The position numbers and the translations under genes were made by a program. DNA of 41,694 bases, from IMG/VR virus record IMGVR_UViG_3300006805_000055, positions 1-41,694 of that record; one strand, written 5' to 3'. The notes beneath the pieces are model-generated. The model had not been told where the DNA came from. It ran no database searches and saw only the letters and a program-made list of their open reading frames with translations. Every line of letters begins with the position of its first letter. The first letter of the stretch is position 1. The DNA comes from a virus. Shown piece by piece: positions 33,106-41,200 of this stretch.

Positions 33106-33326
33106 TATTTTAATCCTTGTTTCTTGTCTAATTTGTCTTCGATACGTACTAGTTGCTTGTGTAGTTCAGCAAGATCAACTTTAACGTTGTCCATCTTTAC
33201 ACTACTAATTTCAATTTTAGTATCTAATTCTTTCATCTTGCCGTCCATTGTAAGATATCCCGTGCCGCCCATTGAGCAAGCACCGATAACTATCCATGTT
33301 AATTGGCTAGCGTTGAAATCAATCAT
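33105..33326 (-). CDS. Small membrane-anchored coiled-coil protein, 73 aa
   Basis: The N-terminus has one hydrophobic segment (TWIVIGACSMGGTGYL, about residues 10-25), followed by a heptad-like helix to the C-terminus (VKVDLAELHKQLVRIEDKLD). This layout resembles spanin-like or small holin-like phage proteins, but neither can be claimed. It is coupled on both sides: ATGA overlap with the upstream gene and TAATG with the downstream one. Confidence 0.65.
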   Translation of the reverse strand: MIDFNASQLTWIVIGACSMGGTGYLTMDGKMKELDTKIEISSVKMDNVKVDLAELHKQLVRIEDKLDKKQGLK

Positions 33327-33925
33327 TTTCTGGCCCCAGTCTCTGGTCTAGGAGGCATCTTAACACTACTGAATGGGCTCTTAGTGTTAACACCTTCTTT
33401 ACTATTATTTGGGGCTGTTGGGGTTTTCTTTGCATCGTACTGCATATCAAGACTAGGCTTCTTAGGAAGAACCTTATCTAAGTATTGATTTGCATAGTCT
33501 TTGCTTGCTTCTTTACCATTGTCTGGTAATGTTTCTTGATCTAATAATGGCTTGTCAGAGTCATCTTCATTTGCATACTTGTCGTTCTCAGCATTGATAC
33601 TATCATTGTAATCAGTAGTCATTACTCTAACATTATTGATGTTGTACCCAAGTTGTTGAGCAATTTGCTGAATCATTGGTTCTGTTGCTGGATATTTGAA
33701 TTCAGCTTTGATAATTGTTACACTTTGATTTTCTTCCGCACCAGGGAAACCATATGGGTTTTTCTGAATTGGGGTAGTCTTCGGGTCTTCAATTTTAACA
33801 GGATCGAATTTGTTCAAGTTGTACGTGAACATGTCCAGAAAGTTTTTGTCAAGTTCGCCGACGATTTTAATCGTATAACGATACGTATGAACGCTTTCTG
33901 TTAAGTAATGTCTGAGGCTTTTCAT
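33323..33925 (-). CDS. Conserved phage protein with capsid-targeting-like N-terminus, 200 aa
   Basis: It begins MKSLRHYLTE followed by S, an L-x-E site at residue 10. Residues 12-105 form an alpha/beta domain (TYRYTIKIVGELD ... NNVRVMTTDYN) known in T4-like phages; residues 110-200 are polar, Pro/Lys-rich and probably disordered. A likely virion or core protein, with cleavage by a gp21-like protease as the prediction. It is the first gene of the unit from the promoter at 33944, with an AGGAAC ribosome site. Confidence 0.65.
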   Translation of the reverse strand: MKSLRHYLTESVHTYRYTIKIVGELDKNFLDMFTYNLNKFDPVKIEDPKTTPIQKNPYGFPGAEENQSVTIIKAEFKYPATEPMIQQIAQQLGYNINNVRVMTTDYNDSINAENDKYANEDDSDKPLLDQETLPDNGKEASKDYANQYLDKVLPKKPSLDMQYDAKKTPTAPNNSKEGVNTKSPFSSVKMPPRPETGARK

Positions 33926-33943
33926 TATGTTGTTCCTATTATA

Positions 33944-33951
33944 TATTTATC
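33944..33951 (-). promoter_or_regulatory. T4-type late promoter element GATAAATA
   Basis: It lies 18 bases upstream of the ATG at 33925 and heads the 200-aa, 73-aa and 771-aa genes. Confidence 0.8.
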
Positions 33952-33955
33952 TATA

Positions 33956-34438
33956 TTACGTTTTTTTGTTAGCCAGAATGGTTTTAAGCAGTTCGTTACG
34001 ATCTACTAAGCTACCTTCACCCAACGGTGTATTCTCAATTTCTTCTGTTTTGCCAGCAATCTTCTGATCTAATGCAGCTTTTTTAAGCTGTAAGTCTAGC
34101 ATCTTCAATTTCTTATTAATCTTAGCTGTCTTCGCCGTGATAGCATGGCCCAACATACTGCTAGCACTGTTAAATATCTCACTAGCAAAACGACTATCAA
34201 CTTGCATACCTAAATCCATCAAGTCTTTGTAGCTGTCAGTAGCTAGTTTAGCTAGATCATCCATCTCATTATCGCTTGATTCTAATCCGCGAACTTGCGG
34301 TAATGCATTTTCAATCTTTTCTAGTGTGTCGTATGCTTCCTGAGTAACTATGTCGGCTTCCGCTTTCTCAAGCATATGCTCATTCACATCAGTGTCATCA
34401 GTCGGGAGTTCAAACAACTCAGACAGTTTTTTCGTCAT
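33956..34438 (-). CDS. Helical protein, possibly gp16-like small terminase, 160 aa
   Basis: The product is almost wholly helical and charged, starting MTKKLSELFELP and containing YKDLMDLGMQVDSRFASEIF and MLGHAITAKTAKINKKLKML, which resembles T4-like gp16 (small terminase) in size, start and helical core. The large terminase gp17 normally follows gp16, but no gp17 is found downstream here. It could thus also be another late structural factor. It is a single-gene unit between late elements at 34459 and 33944, with an AGGAT ribosome site. Confidence 0.5.
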   Translation of the reverse strand: MTKKLSELFELPTDDTDVNEHMLEKAEADIVTQEAYDTLEKIENALPQVRGLESSDNEMDDLAKLATDSYKDLMDLGMQVDSRFASEIFNSASSMLGHAITAKTAKINKKLKMLDLQLKKAALDQKIAGKTEEIENTPLGEGSLVDRNELLKTILANKKT

Positions 34439-34458
34439 ACTATAATCCTATATAGTAG

Positions 34459-34466
34459 TATTTATT
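34459..34466 (-). promoter_or_regulatory. T4-type late promoter element AATAAATA
   Basis: It overlaps the stop of the gp4-like gene (TAATAAATA) and precedes the gp16-like gene. Confidence 0.7.
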
Positions 34467-34902
34467 ACTTGCGTCTTCCTTGATGAAAAAGGTCATCTTC
34501 AGTAATAACACGAAATGTAAAGTGATTTTGTATGCAATATGCTCTTGCTGCTGCCCATTTAGCATGGTTTACTGCTACAATTGCTCTGTCTCTTGCATTA
34601 GCTGTTCTACTTTCAATTAGACTTTGTTTCTTTGGTTTGATTTCTACCATTTCAGCAACTTGCTTGCCGAACTTGTTCTCGTATACAATGAAGAAATCAG
34701 GGATGTAGTTAGATCGTTTCCCTGTGATAGGATTCATATAGGGAATAGCAATTGATTCGCTGGCCCATTTAAGAATGCTTTTATTATTATCACAAAAGGT
34801 CATGAATGTGAATTCCCAACCACTACGATATCGTGGTTTATGATTACCCATATACTTATGGGGATTTTTAACTTCGTAAAGACCTTGTGCAAATCTAGAC
34901 AT
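34465..34902 (-). CDS. 4: Head completion protein, T4 gp4-like
   Basis: The 145-aa protein contains the gp4/gp50 signature YRSGWEFTFMTFCD, then SIAIPYMNPITGKRSNYIPD and an E-I-K-P segment, giving the D...E-x-K layout of a PD-(D/E)xK nuclease fold. In T4, gp4 acts after DNA packaging at the portal to make heads competent for tail joining. Its ATG overlaps the stop of the upstream 120-aa gene. The identification is good; nuclease activity is not needed for the known role. Confidence 0.88.
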   Translation of the reverse strand: MSRFAQGLYEVKNPHKYMGNHKPRYRSGWEFTFMTFCDNNKSILKWASESIAIPYMNPITGKRSNYIPDFFIVYENKFGKQVAEMVEIKPKKQSLIESRTANARDRAIVAVNHAKWAAARAYCIQNHFTFRVITEDDLFHQGRRK

Positions 34903-35264
34903 TATGTGACTATGTTGCGCTGAACATTTTCATTGGGGGATGGAACGACACTAACACCGTATAATGTAGTCTTACTTTTTAAACTGTTAAGATAGTATGC
35001 CATCATCGCAGTAGTCTCTAACTTAGTAGTACCCTGAATGTTGTCTAATAATGTCATTGCATCTTGACCAGTTAAACTAACAATTCTAAATAACATTGAT
35101 GTGAAATTATTTGCTATGCTAGTATTAGCGCACACTGATCTGAAATATGAATTTACAATTTCATATGCATCCGCATTGACTGCGGCTTCGTAGTTATAAA
35201 AACTATCAAAAACTCTTACTGTAGTGTCTAGTTGTGAACGTGGACCATCGATTATCTGTGCCAT
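34902..35264 (-). CDS. Conserved T4-like phage structural-type protein, 120 aa
   Basis: The protein starts MAQIIDGPRSQLDTTVRVFD and is mainly helical with a conserved block (YFRSVCANTSIANNFTSMLF) and the end TLYGVSVVPSPNENVQRNIV. I know it from T4-like marine phages without a firm function. It sits between the tail-tube-like gene and gp4, so a head-tail or baseplate role is plausible. It has a late element at 35281 and a GAGGT ribosome site. Confidence 0.65.
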   Translation of the reverse strand: MAQIIDGPRSQLDTTVRVFDSFYNYEAAVNADAYEIVNSYFRSVCANTSIANNFTSMLFRIVSLTGQDAMTLLDNIQGTTKLETTAMMAYYLNSLKSKTTLYGVSVVPSPNENVQRNIVT

Positions 35265-35280
35265 AAAATACCTCTTTGTG

Positions 35281-35288
35281 TATTTATT
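35281..35288 (-). promoter_or_regulatory. T4-type late promoter element AATAAATA
   Basis: It is fused with the stop codon of the 384-aa tail gene (TAATAAATA) and heads the 120-aa and gp4-like genes. Confidence 0.7.
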
Positions 35289-36441
35289 ACGAGTTAGGTG
35301 GTACTTGTGGGTTTTTAGCTACACCTTTGAACATGGTACCTATCGTACTATTAGTCGAGGTCATCACTGATGATGATGCGGCCGGAAAGTTGAACAATGT
35401 ATTCCTGTTTGGCGTACCTTTTACCGTATCCATTGCTAGTCCCAGTGCATCTGATTTTGCTGCTGCTAATATACTTTTTGGATTCTTAAAAGTATTCAAT
35501 AGGGTGCCACCTGCTTGTAACGCACCAAACAAGTTGATGTTTCCTGCTTCGTCAGGGGTTAGATCATTAATAATACCGCTCGCAGTAGATAACAATCCGT
35601 TTGGTCCCAAGATAGAAGCATTTGATCCTGGACGTGCAATAGGACTCATCGTATTATCATAATGTGTCACATCACCGAACTGCTGAACAATGTCACTTGG
35701 ACGTTGACCATTGATTGCACCTGAATAGTACTTGACCGTTTCATACTGAATAGTCATGTTGTGCTCCATCGTACCTGATTCAGCATAGCTATAAGTATCG
35801 TGACCAAAACTCTCAATTATAGGATTTACATAAGTGTACAAAGAAAAGTTATGTTGATTGAAACCATACACTCTAATCGTTTTGAAGAAGCATGGCTTAG
35901 TCGAGCCTACAACTGACCCGCTAGCTGGTGAAGTACCTTCGCCAATGTAGCCCCAATCATGTCCTGTAGTAGATATAGGATCATATATATCTCTACCGCT
36001 TGTTATCCCTGGATTCATGTCAGGAGTTGCTGCATCTTTATAATAATATGTATAGTAAGTATGCCATAATTTACGTATCAAATCAGCATTATCATCATGA
36101 AAGGTGATTTGAATAGGATCATACTTAATCTTAGTCTGTACAATTCGTTTTCGATTGTACTGATTTAAAGTATGAAGATCAAAACTATACTTAGGTAGTT
36201 GCACTGTCTTAACTGCTAGACCAAAGTTTCTATCAGCGGCTAATGTAGGCCAGCTGTTTGATGCAGGTATCAAATCAGTGTTAATGTCAAAATACACGTG
36301 AAATAAATGCTTGAACTTCGGCGCATAACCATATGAGCCGGTTCTAAAAGTTTTACTTGCGTGGGTGTAGTCACGCAAGTAATCATTACCGAAAAATCCA
36401 GTAGCTACATCAGTTAATAGATCCTGGATTAGTCCTGACAT
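35287..36441 (-). CDS. Tail-tube-like structural protein, 384 aa
   Basis: The middle of the protein has KTVQLPKYSFDLHTLNQYNR and KIKYDPIQITFHDDNADLIR followed by LWHTYYTYYYKD, features shared with gp19-fold tail tube proteins of T4-like marine phages. It is longer than gp19, with an N-terminal GFFGNDYLRDYTHASKTF segment and a C-terminal helical extension. It may be the tube initiator (gp54-like) or another baseplate-tube protein. Its ATG overlaps the stop of gp19. Confidence 0.72.
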   Translation of the reverse strand: MSGLIQDLLTDVATGFFGNDYLRDYTHASKTFRTGSYGYAPKFKHLFHVYFDINTDLIPASNSWPTLAADRNFGLAVKTVQLPKYSFDLHTLNQYNRKRIVQTKIKYDPIQITFHDDNADLIRKLWHTYYTYYYKDAATPDMNPGITSGRDIYDPISTTGHDWGYIGEGTSPASGSVVGSTKPCFFKTIRVYGFNQHNFSLYTYVNPIIESFGHDTYSYAESGTMEHNMTIQYETVKYYSGAINGQRPSDIVQQFGDVTHYDNTMSPIARPGSNASILGPNGLLSTASGIINDLTPDEAGNINLFGALQAGGTLLNTFKNPKSILAAAKSDALGLAMDTVKGTPNRNTLFNFPAASSSVMTSTNSTIGTMFKGVAKNPQVPPNS

Positions 36442-37073
36442 TAGATACGTCCAATACCAGTTACTGCTGTTCCACCAGAAGCACGACCAACTGAGGTACC
36501 AATACCAGAACTCAATGGACTTTGAACTGCGTTATCAAAGCGAATTGATAACTGAATTGTTGCAGGTTCATTTGATTTATAATCCATGTTATTGTAGTTA
36601 GCTGACTTGATAAAGCATCCATACAATTCCCAAGTTTCTAAAACGTTAGGAACCATAGTGCCGTTTCCGCCGTCTAGTACTTCGTAATTAATTTGGAACT
36701 TGTAATCTTGACCAGTTGCAGCACTTGCTTGTTCAACAAAATCGAATTGCTTCTGTAATTGTTGACCAACTAGTTTAGTAACATTACCGCCTGCATCATC
36801 ACGCAAGTTGATTTGTGTTTCTGCCCAAGTATGCTTACCAGCTAGATAAATCTTGCTGTTGTAAATGTCTAGTGCGATTTCTTCGAATGAAAGGCTTGGA
36901 CGTTGAATGTCCATAACTTGCTTCGTGATTTCCTGAGTAGAACCACCAACACCGAAGTTGATGAATAGTGCTCGGAAACGATATTGTAGTTTCGGCATCA
37001 ACAGACCTTGCGAACTCGGTGTGTTATCTGCTCCTACGGTCATGTTGAACAATGATTGTGAGGCTATTGCCAT
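36441..37073 (-). CDS. 19: Tail tube protein, T4 gp19-like
   Basis: The 210-aa protein has the typical gp19 layout: PKLQYRFRALFINFGVGG near the N-terminus, IQRPSLSFEEIALDIYNSKI, the W-A-E-T-Q-I-N-L-R-D-D segment, and a WELYGCFIKSANYNNMDY block. It polymerises as stacked hexamers to form the inner tail tube. It follows the sheath gene after a terminator and has its own late element (37093) and a strong AGGAG ribosome site, which fits high expression independent of gp18. Confidence 0.92.
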   Translation of the reverse strand: MAIASQSLFNMTVGADNTPSSQGLLMPKLQYRFRALFINFGVGGSTQEITKQVMDIQRPSLSFEEIALDIYNSKIYLAGKHTWAETQINLRDDAGGNVTKLVGQQLQKQFDFVEQASAATGQDYKFQINYEVLDGGNGTMVPNVLETWELYGCFIKSANYNNMDYKSNEPATIQLSIRFDNAVQSPLSSGIGTSVGRASGGTAVTGIGRI

Positions 37074-37092
37074 TTGTGTATCTCCTATATAT

Positions 37093-37100
37093 TATTTATC
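37093..37100 (-). promoter_or_regulatory. T4-type late promoter element GATAAATA
   Basis: It lies 19 bases upstream of the gp19 ATG, directly after the terminator of the sheath gene. Confidence 0.85.
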
Positions 37101-37102
37101 TT

Positions 37103-37126
37103 AAAAACCTCCCCGTTTCCAGGGAG
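37103..37126 (-). terminator. Intrinsic terminator after the sheath gene
   Basis: On the minus strand, CTCCCTG and CGGGGAG pair around a GAAA tetraloop, followed by a T-run. It separates gp18 from gp19. Confidence 0.85.
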
Positions 37127-37134
37127 CTTTTATA

Positions 37135-40100
37135 TTACGCTGCTCCGAGAGCTCCAGTGTTCAATAGACGAACAGGGATGTAGATGAATTCTGCTGCCTT
37201 TACAGGCTCAATTGCAATATCAATCCACAACTCGTTTCTATCAATACGAGAAGGAGTGTTGTTACTAGAATCACATACTACTAGATAGTCGTACAGACCA
37301 CGTTTAGCAACTAAGTCGATAAACAATGATTGAACTACACCTGCAATTTGCTGACGAGTTAACGAATCGTTTGGTTCGAATACGAACGGACGAGCCGCAA
37401 CTTGCAGACGTTCACGAATGTAAGCTACTAGACGAGAAACGTTGATACGATCCATAGCACTTTGTGAGTCAAAGCTGTTTTTGTTACCGTAGTTCAACAA
37501 GCCAACGCCAGTAAAGTAAGCCATTGGGTTGATTTGGTTCGTGTAAAGTACATCACGGATACTCATACGATTCTTAACTACTTGGAATTCACCAGTAGTT
37601 GAATCTAAGTATCCAATGTTCGTAGCATTGTCAATAGTACCACGGCGAACACCAGCTGGAGCTAACCAAGGATAAGCGATAGTATCATTGCGTAACAATG
37701 TACGTAACATCATGTGACTTGCAGGAACAACAGCAGGAGAACCTGATAAATCTGTTGTAATACCACTTGGATAGAACACACCTAAGTAACTGTCACGAGT
37801 AACCCAACCATCTTCGCCACTTGAAGTTGCGAATGCAGCATTAGTTGCCCAGTTCGTGATAGAAGTTGCTTGATCATTCAAACGCAATGGTGTATCACCA
37901 ACGATGTACGCTGTGTTGTGACGGTCATTGTTCAATGCTACCATGTCTGATTGTAGCTCTGGATAACCAGGGCATGAAATCAAGTTAAAGAAGTTGTCTT
38001 CTTCACGAATAGTTTGATTAGTACCGAATGCTGCTTTTAGAGCAGCTACGACCATAGCACGTTGAGATTTACGACCCATATATGCTGAACCATCTGCTTT
38101 CAATCCACTTGCACTTACCCATGCGTGAGTTACTAATGGTAAGTTAGTATTAGTTTGCGGAGCATTAGGATCATATGACCCTGCGTTAGGGAAGTCTTTA
38201 CCAGTGAAGTATTCTTTTACGAATCGCTTAACGTTATATCCTGAACGGCGTGTGTTGAATAGTAACATACCTTGTGGGTATAGTGCCGGATCCGGCGCAT
38301 CTAAATCTAAGTGATCACTAGTTAATAAACCAGTGATAGATGGAATAGGATCTTGAACTGGATCTACTGAGCCAGTACTTGCCCATCGTGCGTCTGCAAA
38401 TAACACACCGTTAGAACTAACTTGGTCAGTCTTGTCAATAGCTACCCACTGTGGTACACCGCGAACATCTTTCCAAAGATACATCATTGGATAGTTTTCT
38501 AGATCACCGGTATCAATCCAGATATCACCGTATACTAATGGAGTACCATCAGTTTGACCTGTAGTTGCTGCAGGAGTAGAAGGTGACAAGATAGGACCAG
38601 TTGGGTTCGTTAGTCCAGATCCAGTATTCGACCCAGTTGGATGTCCAGATGCATCGAACGCTACGTTATTGTAACCTTTCCAACTTGTACCACGTTTAAC
38701 CATGATATCAACTTGAGTAGGTGTACTGTAAAACCAATGCTTGCCATCTGCTGGCATCATAACTGGAGCACCTTCATTAGCGGTGTAATCTAATGGTACC
38801 CAGTTTGAAAGTGATACAACATTGAAAGTAGCTGGGATACCTGACTTAATTGCGACTGCTGTAATTTGTCCTGCATTTATTGCAGTTATTACTACAGCTA
38901 AGTCATTAAGTGGACTTGTTCCTGCTAGCTGATCTCCTGAAATAGTAACAACGTCACCGACTGAATAGCCACCGCCGCCTGAGCTAATACTATTGATAGT
39001 ATATGCATAAGTGGTTGAAGTAACACTAAACACTGCACCTGCACCACCACCTGATGAACTTGTTGCATTAGCACCAACATTAGTGAATGGCCAGTAGCCT
39101 ACACTTTTAACACCAGTAGTTGTACCGGCGATTAGTCCTAAGTCACTTAGTACAGTAGATGTTACACCAGTAGATGAATTTCTAGGATTGATATAAATCT
39201 GACCACCTAAAGTGTGTGCAATTTGCACAGTACCTGATGTTGTCTTAGTAATAGTAGTGTATGGAATACGAGCAGCGACCCAATCATTAATAAATGAATC
39301 TAATGTAGTACCAGTATTATTAAAATTATAAACAGTGCCCTGTGAACCCCAGACAGTAGGTGCTACACCAGGTGTTGTAACAATAACACTAATGCTATTA
39401 CCTGAAGTAATAGTCGGTGATGCGATTGATCCTGTTACTACTGTAGCTCCAGTTGCAAGTCTTGTCCATAATACAACAGCTTGGTCTGGATCAGTCACGT
39501 CAGGAAACTGAGCATATACTGTATCTTTTAGAATTGCTGCGCCGCCTGAACTATCTAATGTAGCAGTTGCTACGTCTTCAGTACGATATGTAGGTACATT
39601 AACTGTACCATATGCACCAGTTGCAATATTATAACGAGATAACACAATGTTCAATCCATTACCAGATGCTGATGTTTTTAACCACACAGAGCCTGACGGA
39701 TGAGGTTGAGTTTGACTAGCAGTCCATAATGGCATTTTAGCACTAGGAGCTGAAGTAAATGTTGGTGCATAATAAGTCTTAGCACTAATACCAAGATCAT
39801 TTAAAATAGTACCGCTTACTGAAGCAAGTGTGAACGCAGGACTGAAGGTCTGTTGTGTCGGTGGCATAGTACATGCCAATGACAACTTACCTGAAATAAC
39901 GCTTGCCTCGATATATTGCAAATTCTTGTTGTTGATTGCAGTTGCTAGTCCGTTAACATTGTTATTCGGAGAGCTAGGTACTGCTACAGTAACGCTTCCT
40001 TCTGGTAGAGGTAATGTGATAGTAAATGTATCACCTGCGCTCAATGTAGGATTAGAGATTGTTCCTGCTACTGCAGGAATAGATGCTTGCCATTCTCTTC

Positions 40101-40737
40101 CACCTATTGCAACCCATGTATTAAAACGTGACTTGAAGAAATAAGAAGATTTAGCTAAATTTTGAGGATATGCAATTACTGCATAGTCACCGATATTACC
40201 AATAATGTCTTTTGGCTTGTCTGCGACAACATAAGTTGCATCATTCAATATGAAAGGGATCTTGTTAGTAAAATCACCAGTAGAAGCATCAAATTCAAAG
40301 ATACCCCAATTAGTGTTAGTAGTATCTAACCAATATTGACCATTATTTGGTTCGCCTGATGGACGAGAAATTGCTCCAACAAAGTCAGCTAAATCTACGT
40401 CTGCACGTAAAATATAAGCACGATTAGTTGAACCCAACAATGAATACGCAGCTAGCAAGCCGTATTCGTTTAATTCATATCCATGAATTGGAGTGCCGTT
40501 AGTGGTTTTGTAGAAGAATGGATTCCCGTACAATGTAACTAAGTCACGTTGACTTGTTACTTGATACAACTTGTTAGCTGTTGATTTTGTTGTCGCCGCT
40601 GCGATTGCTGTACCTGCTGCATTTGCTTTACTTTGTGCAGTAGCTAAAACGATCAACGGAACTGAGCTTGAGGCAGACGGTAAATATTGACTTTGGTCAA
40701 TAACTGTTACTTCTACGCCAGGTGATACTAGTGCCAT
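37135..40737 (-). CDS. 18: Tail sheath protein, T4 gp18-like with a large insertion, 1200 aa
   Basis: The N-terminal 210 residues (SPGVEVTVIDQSQYLPSASS onward) and the C-terminal 330 (ending IAIEPVKAAEFIYIPVRLLN) match gp18-type contractile sheath proteins. At 1200 aa it is nearly twice T4 gp18 (659). The extra part, about residues 215-800, is beta-rich, with two copies of a P-T-x3-G-x3-x-I...L-G-[IL] module (about 240-330 and 440-545) and a Gly/Ser stretch near 570-600. Such domains would decorate the outside of the contracted tail. A variant late element at 40790 and AGGAAA precede it. Confidence 0.92.
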   Translation of the reverse strand: MALVSPGVEVTVIDQSQYLPSASSSVPLIVLATAQSKANAAGTAIAAATTKSTANKLYQVTSQRDLVTLYGNPFFYKTTNGTPIHGYELNEYGLLAAYSLLGSTNRAYILRADVDLADFVGAISRPSGEPNNGQYWLDTTNTNWGIFEFDASTGDFTNKIPFILNDATYVVADKPKDIIGNIGDYAVIAYPQNLAKSSYFFKSRFNTWVAIGGREWQASIPAVAGTISNPTLSAGDTFTITLPLPEGSVTVAVPSSPNNNVNGLATAINNKNLQYIEASVISGKLSLACTMPPTQQTFSPAFTLASVSGTILNDLGISAKTYYAPTFTSAPSAKMPLWTASQTQPHPSGSVWLKTSASGNGLNIVLSRYNIATGAYGTVNVPTYRTEDVATATLDSSGGAAILKDTVYAQFPDVTDPDQAVVLWTRLATGATVVTGSIASPTITSGNSISVIVTTPGVAPTVWGSQGTVYNFNNTGTTLDSFINDWVAARIPYTTITKTTSGTVQIAHTLGGQIYINPRNSSTGVTSTVLSDLGLIAGTTTGVKSVGYWPFTNVGANATSSSGGGAGAVFSVTSTTYAYTINSISSGGGGYSVGDVVTISGDQLAGTSPLNDLAVVITAINAGQITAVAIKSGIPATFNVVSLSNWVPLDYTANEGAPVMMPADGKHWFYSTPTQVDIMVKRGTSWKGYNNVAFDASGHPTGSNTGSGLTNPTGPILSPSTPAATTGQTDGTPLVYGDIWIDTGDLENYPMMYLWKDVRGVPQWVAIDKTDQVSSNGVLFADARWASTGSVDPVQDPIPSITGLLTSDHLDLDAPDPALYPQGMLLFNTRRSGYNVKRFVKEYFTGKDFPNAGSYDPNAPQTNTNLPLVTHAWVSASGLKADGSAYMGRKSQRAMVVAALKAAFGTNQTIREEDNFFNLISCPGYPELQSDMVALNNDRHNTAYIVGDTPLRLNDQATSITNWATNAAFATSSGEDGWVTRDSYLGVFYPSGITTDLSGSPAVVPASHMMLRTLLRNDTIAYPWLAPAGVRRGTIDNATNIGYLDSTTGEFQVVKNRMSIRDVLYTNQINPMAYFTGVGLLNYGNKNSFDSQSAMDRINVSRLVAYIRERLQVAARPFVFEPNDSLTRQQIAGVVQSLFIDLVAKRGLYDYLVVCDSSNNTPSRIDRNELWIDIAIEPVKAAEFIYIPVRLLNTGALGAA

Positions 40738-40789
40738 GTTTTATTTCCTTTAATGTTATACTTGATGTAAGGATTACCTTATCTGTTAA

Positions 40790-40797
40790 TATTTAGC
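40790..40797 (-). promoter_or_regulatory. Variant late promoter element GCTAAATA for the sheath gene
   Basis: It matches the consensus in six of eight positions and lies 52 bases upstream of the gp18 ATG, the only late-like element in this divergent region on the minus strand. Confidence 0.45.
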
Positions 40798-40827
40798 AGT
40801 AATGCCATAAAAAGCCCCAATAACCGT

Positions 40828-40844
40828 ACCTTCGAAGGTTTTTT
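40828..40844 (+). other. Palindrome with T-tract in the divergent region
   Basis: A 12-base perfect palindrome (ACCTTCGAAGGT) is followed by Ts on the plus strand. The hairpin stem would be only four or five base pairs. No plus-strand gene lies upstream that needs a terminator, so it may be an operator between gp18 and the plus-strand gene. Confidence 0.35.
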
Positions 40845-40846
40845 GG

Positions 40847-40854
40847 ACTAAATA
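40847..40854 (+). promoter_or_regulatory. Variant late-type element ACTAAATA
   Basis: It lies exactly four bases before the ATG at 40859, as in the minus-strand leaderless cases. It matches six of eight consensus bases. Confidence 0.4.
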
Positions 40855-40858
40855 AAGT

Positions 40859-41200
40859 ATGAGGCCCATCTGCTCCACTTGCAACAAGAATAATTGTGCA
40901 GTAAATTACAACCGTAACGGTATCACGCACTATCGCAGGATGTGTGATGAGTGTGGAAGGAAGAAAGCGAAGTTAGTGCCAAGAACACCTTCGTGGAAGA
41001 AGGCTGGCTACAAGAAAAAACCCACATGTGACTTATGTGGGTTTAAGAGTTTATTTACTACGCAAACAACAGTGTTTCACATAGACGGTAAGTTAGAGAA
41101 TGCTGACTTCACTAACCTCAGAACAATTTGTTTAAACTGTGTTGAAGTAGTGAAGAAAAAAGACGTTACTTGGAAACGTGGGGATTTAGAGGTTGATTAA
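40859..41200 (+). CDS. Zinc-ribbon / HNH-like protein, 113 aa
   Basis: The protein has an N-terminal CxxC (5, 8) and second CxxC (29, 32), then a basic linker, CDLCGF (57-62), and an HNH-like end FHIDGKLEN...NLRTICLNC with H74, N81, N86 and C91/C94. I know related proteins from T4-like marine phages as hypothetical. It may be an HNH nuclease or only a zinc-binding DNA protein. It is one of two plus-strand genes and overlaps the end of the dNMP kinase gene by 15 bases (convergent). Confidence 0.65.
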   Translation: MRPICSTCNKNNCAVNYNRNGITHYRRMCDECGRKKAKLVPRTPSWKKAGYKKKPTCDLCGFKSLFTTQTTVFHIDGKLENADFTNLRTICLNCVEVVKKKDVTWKRGDLEVD

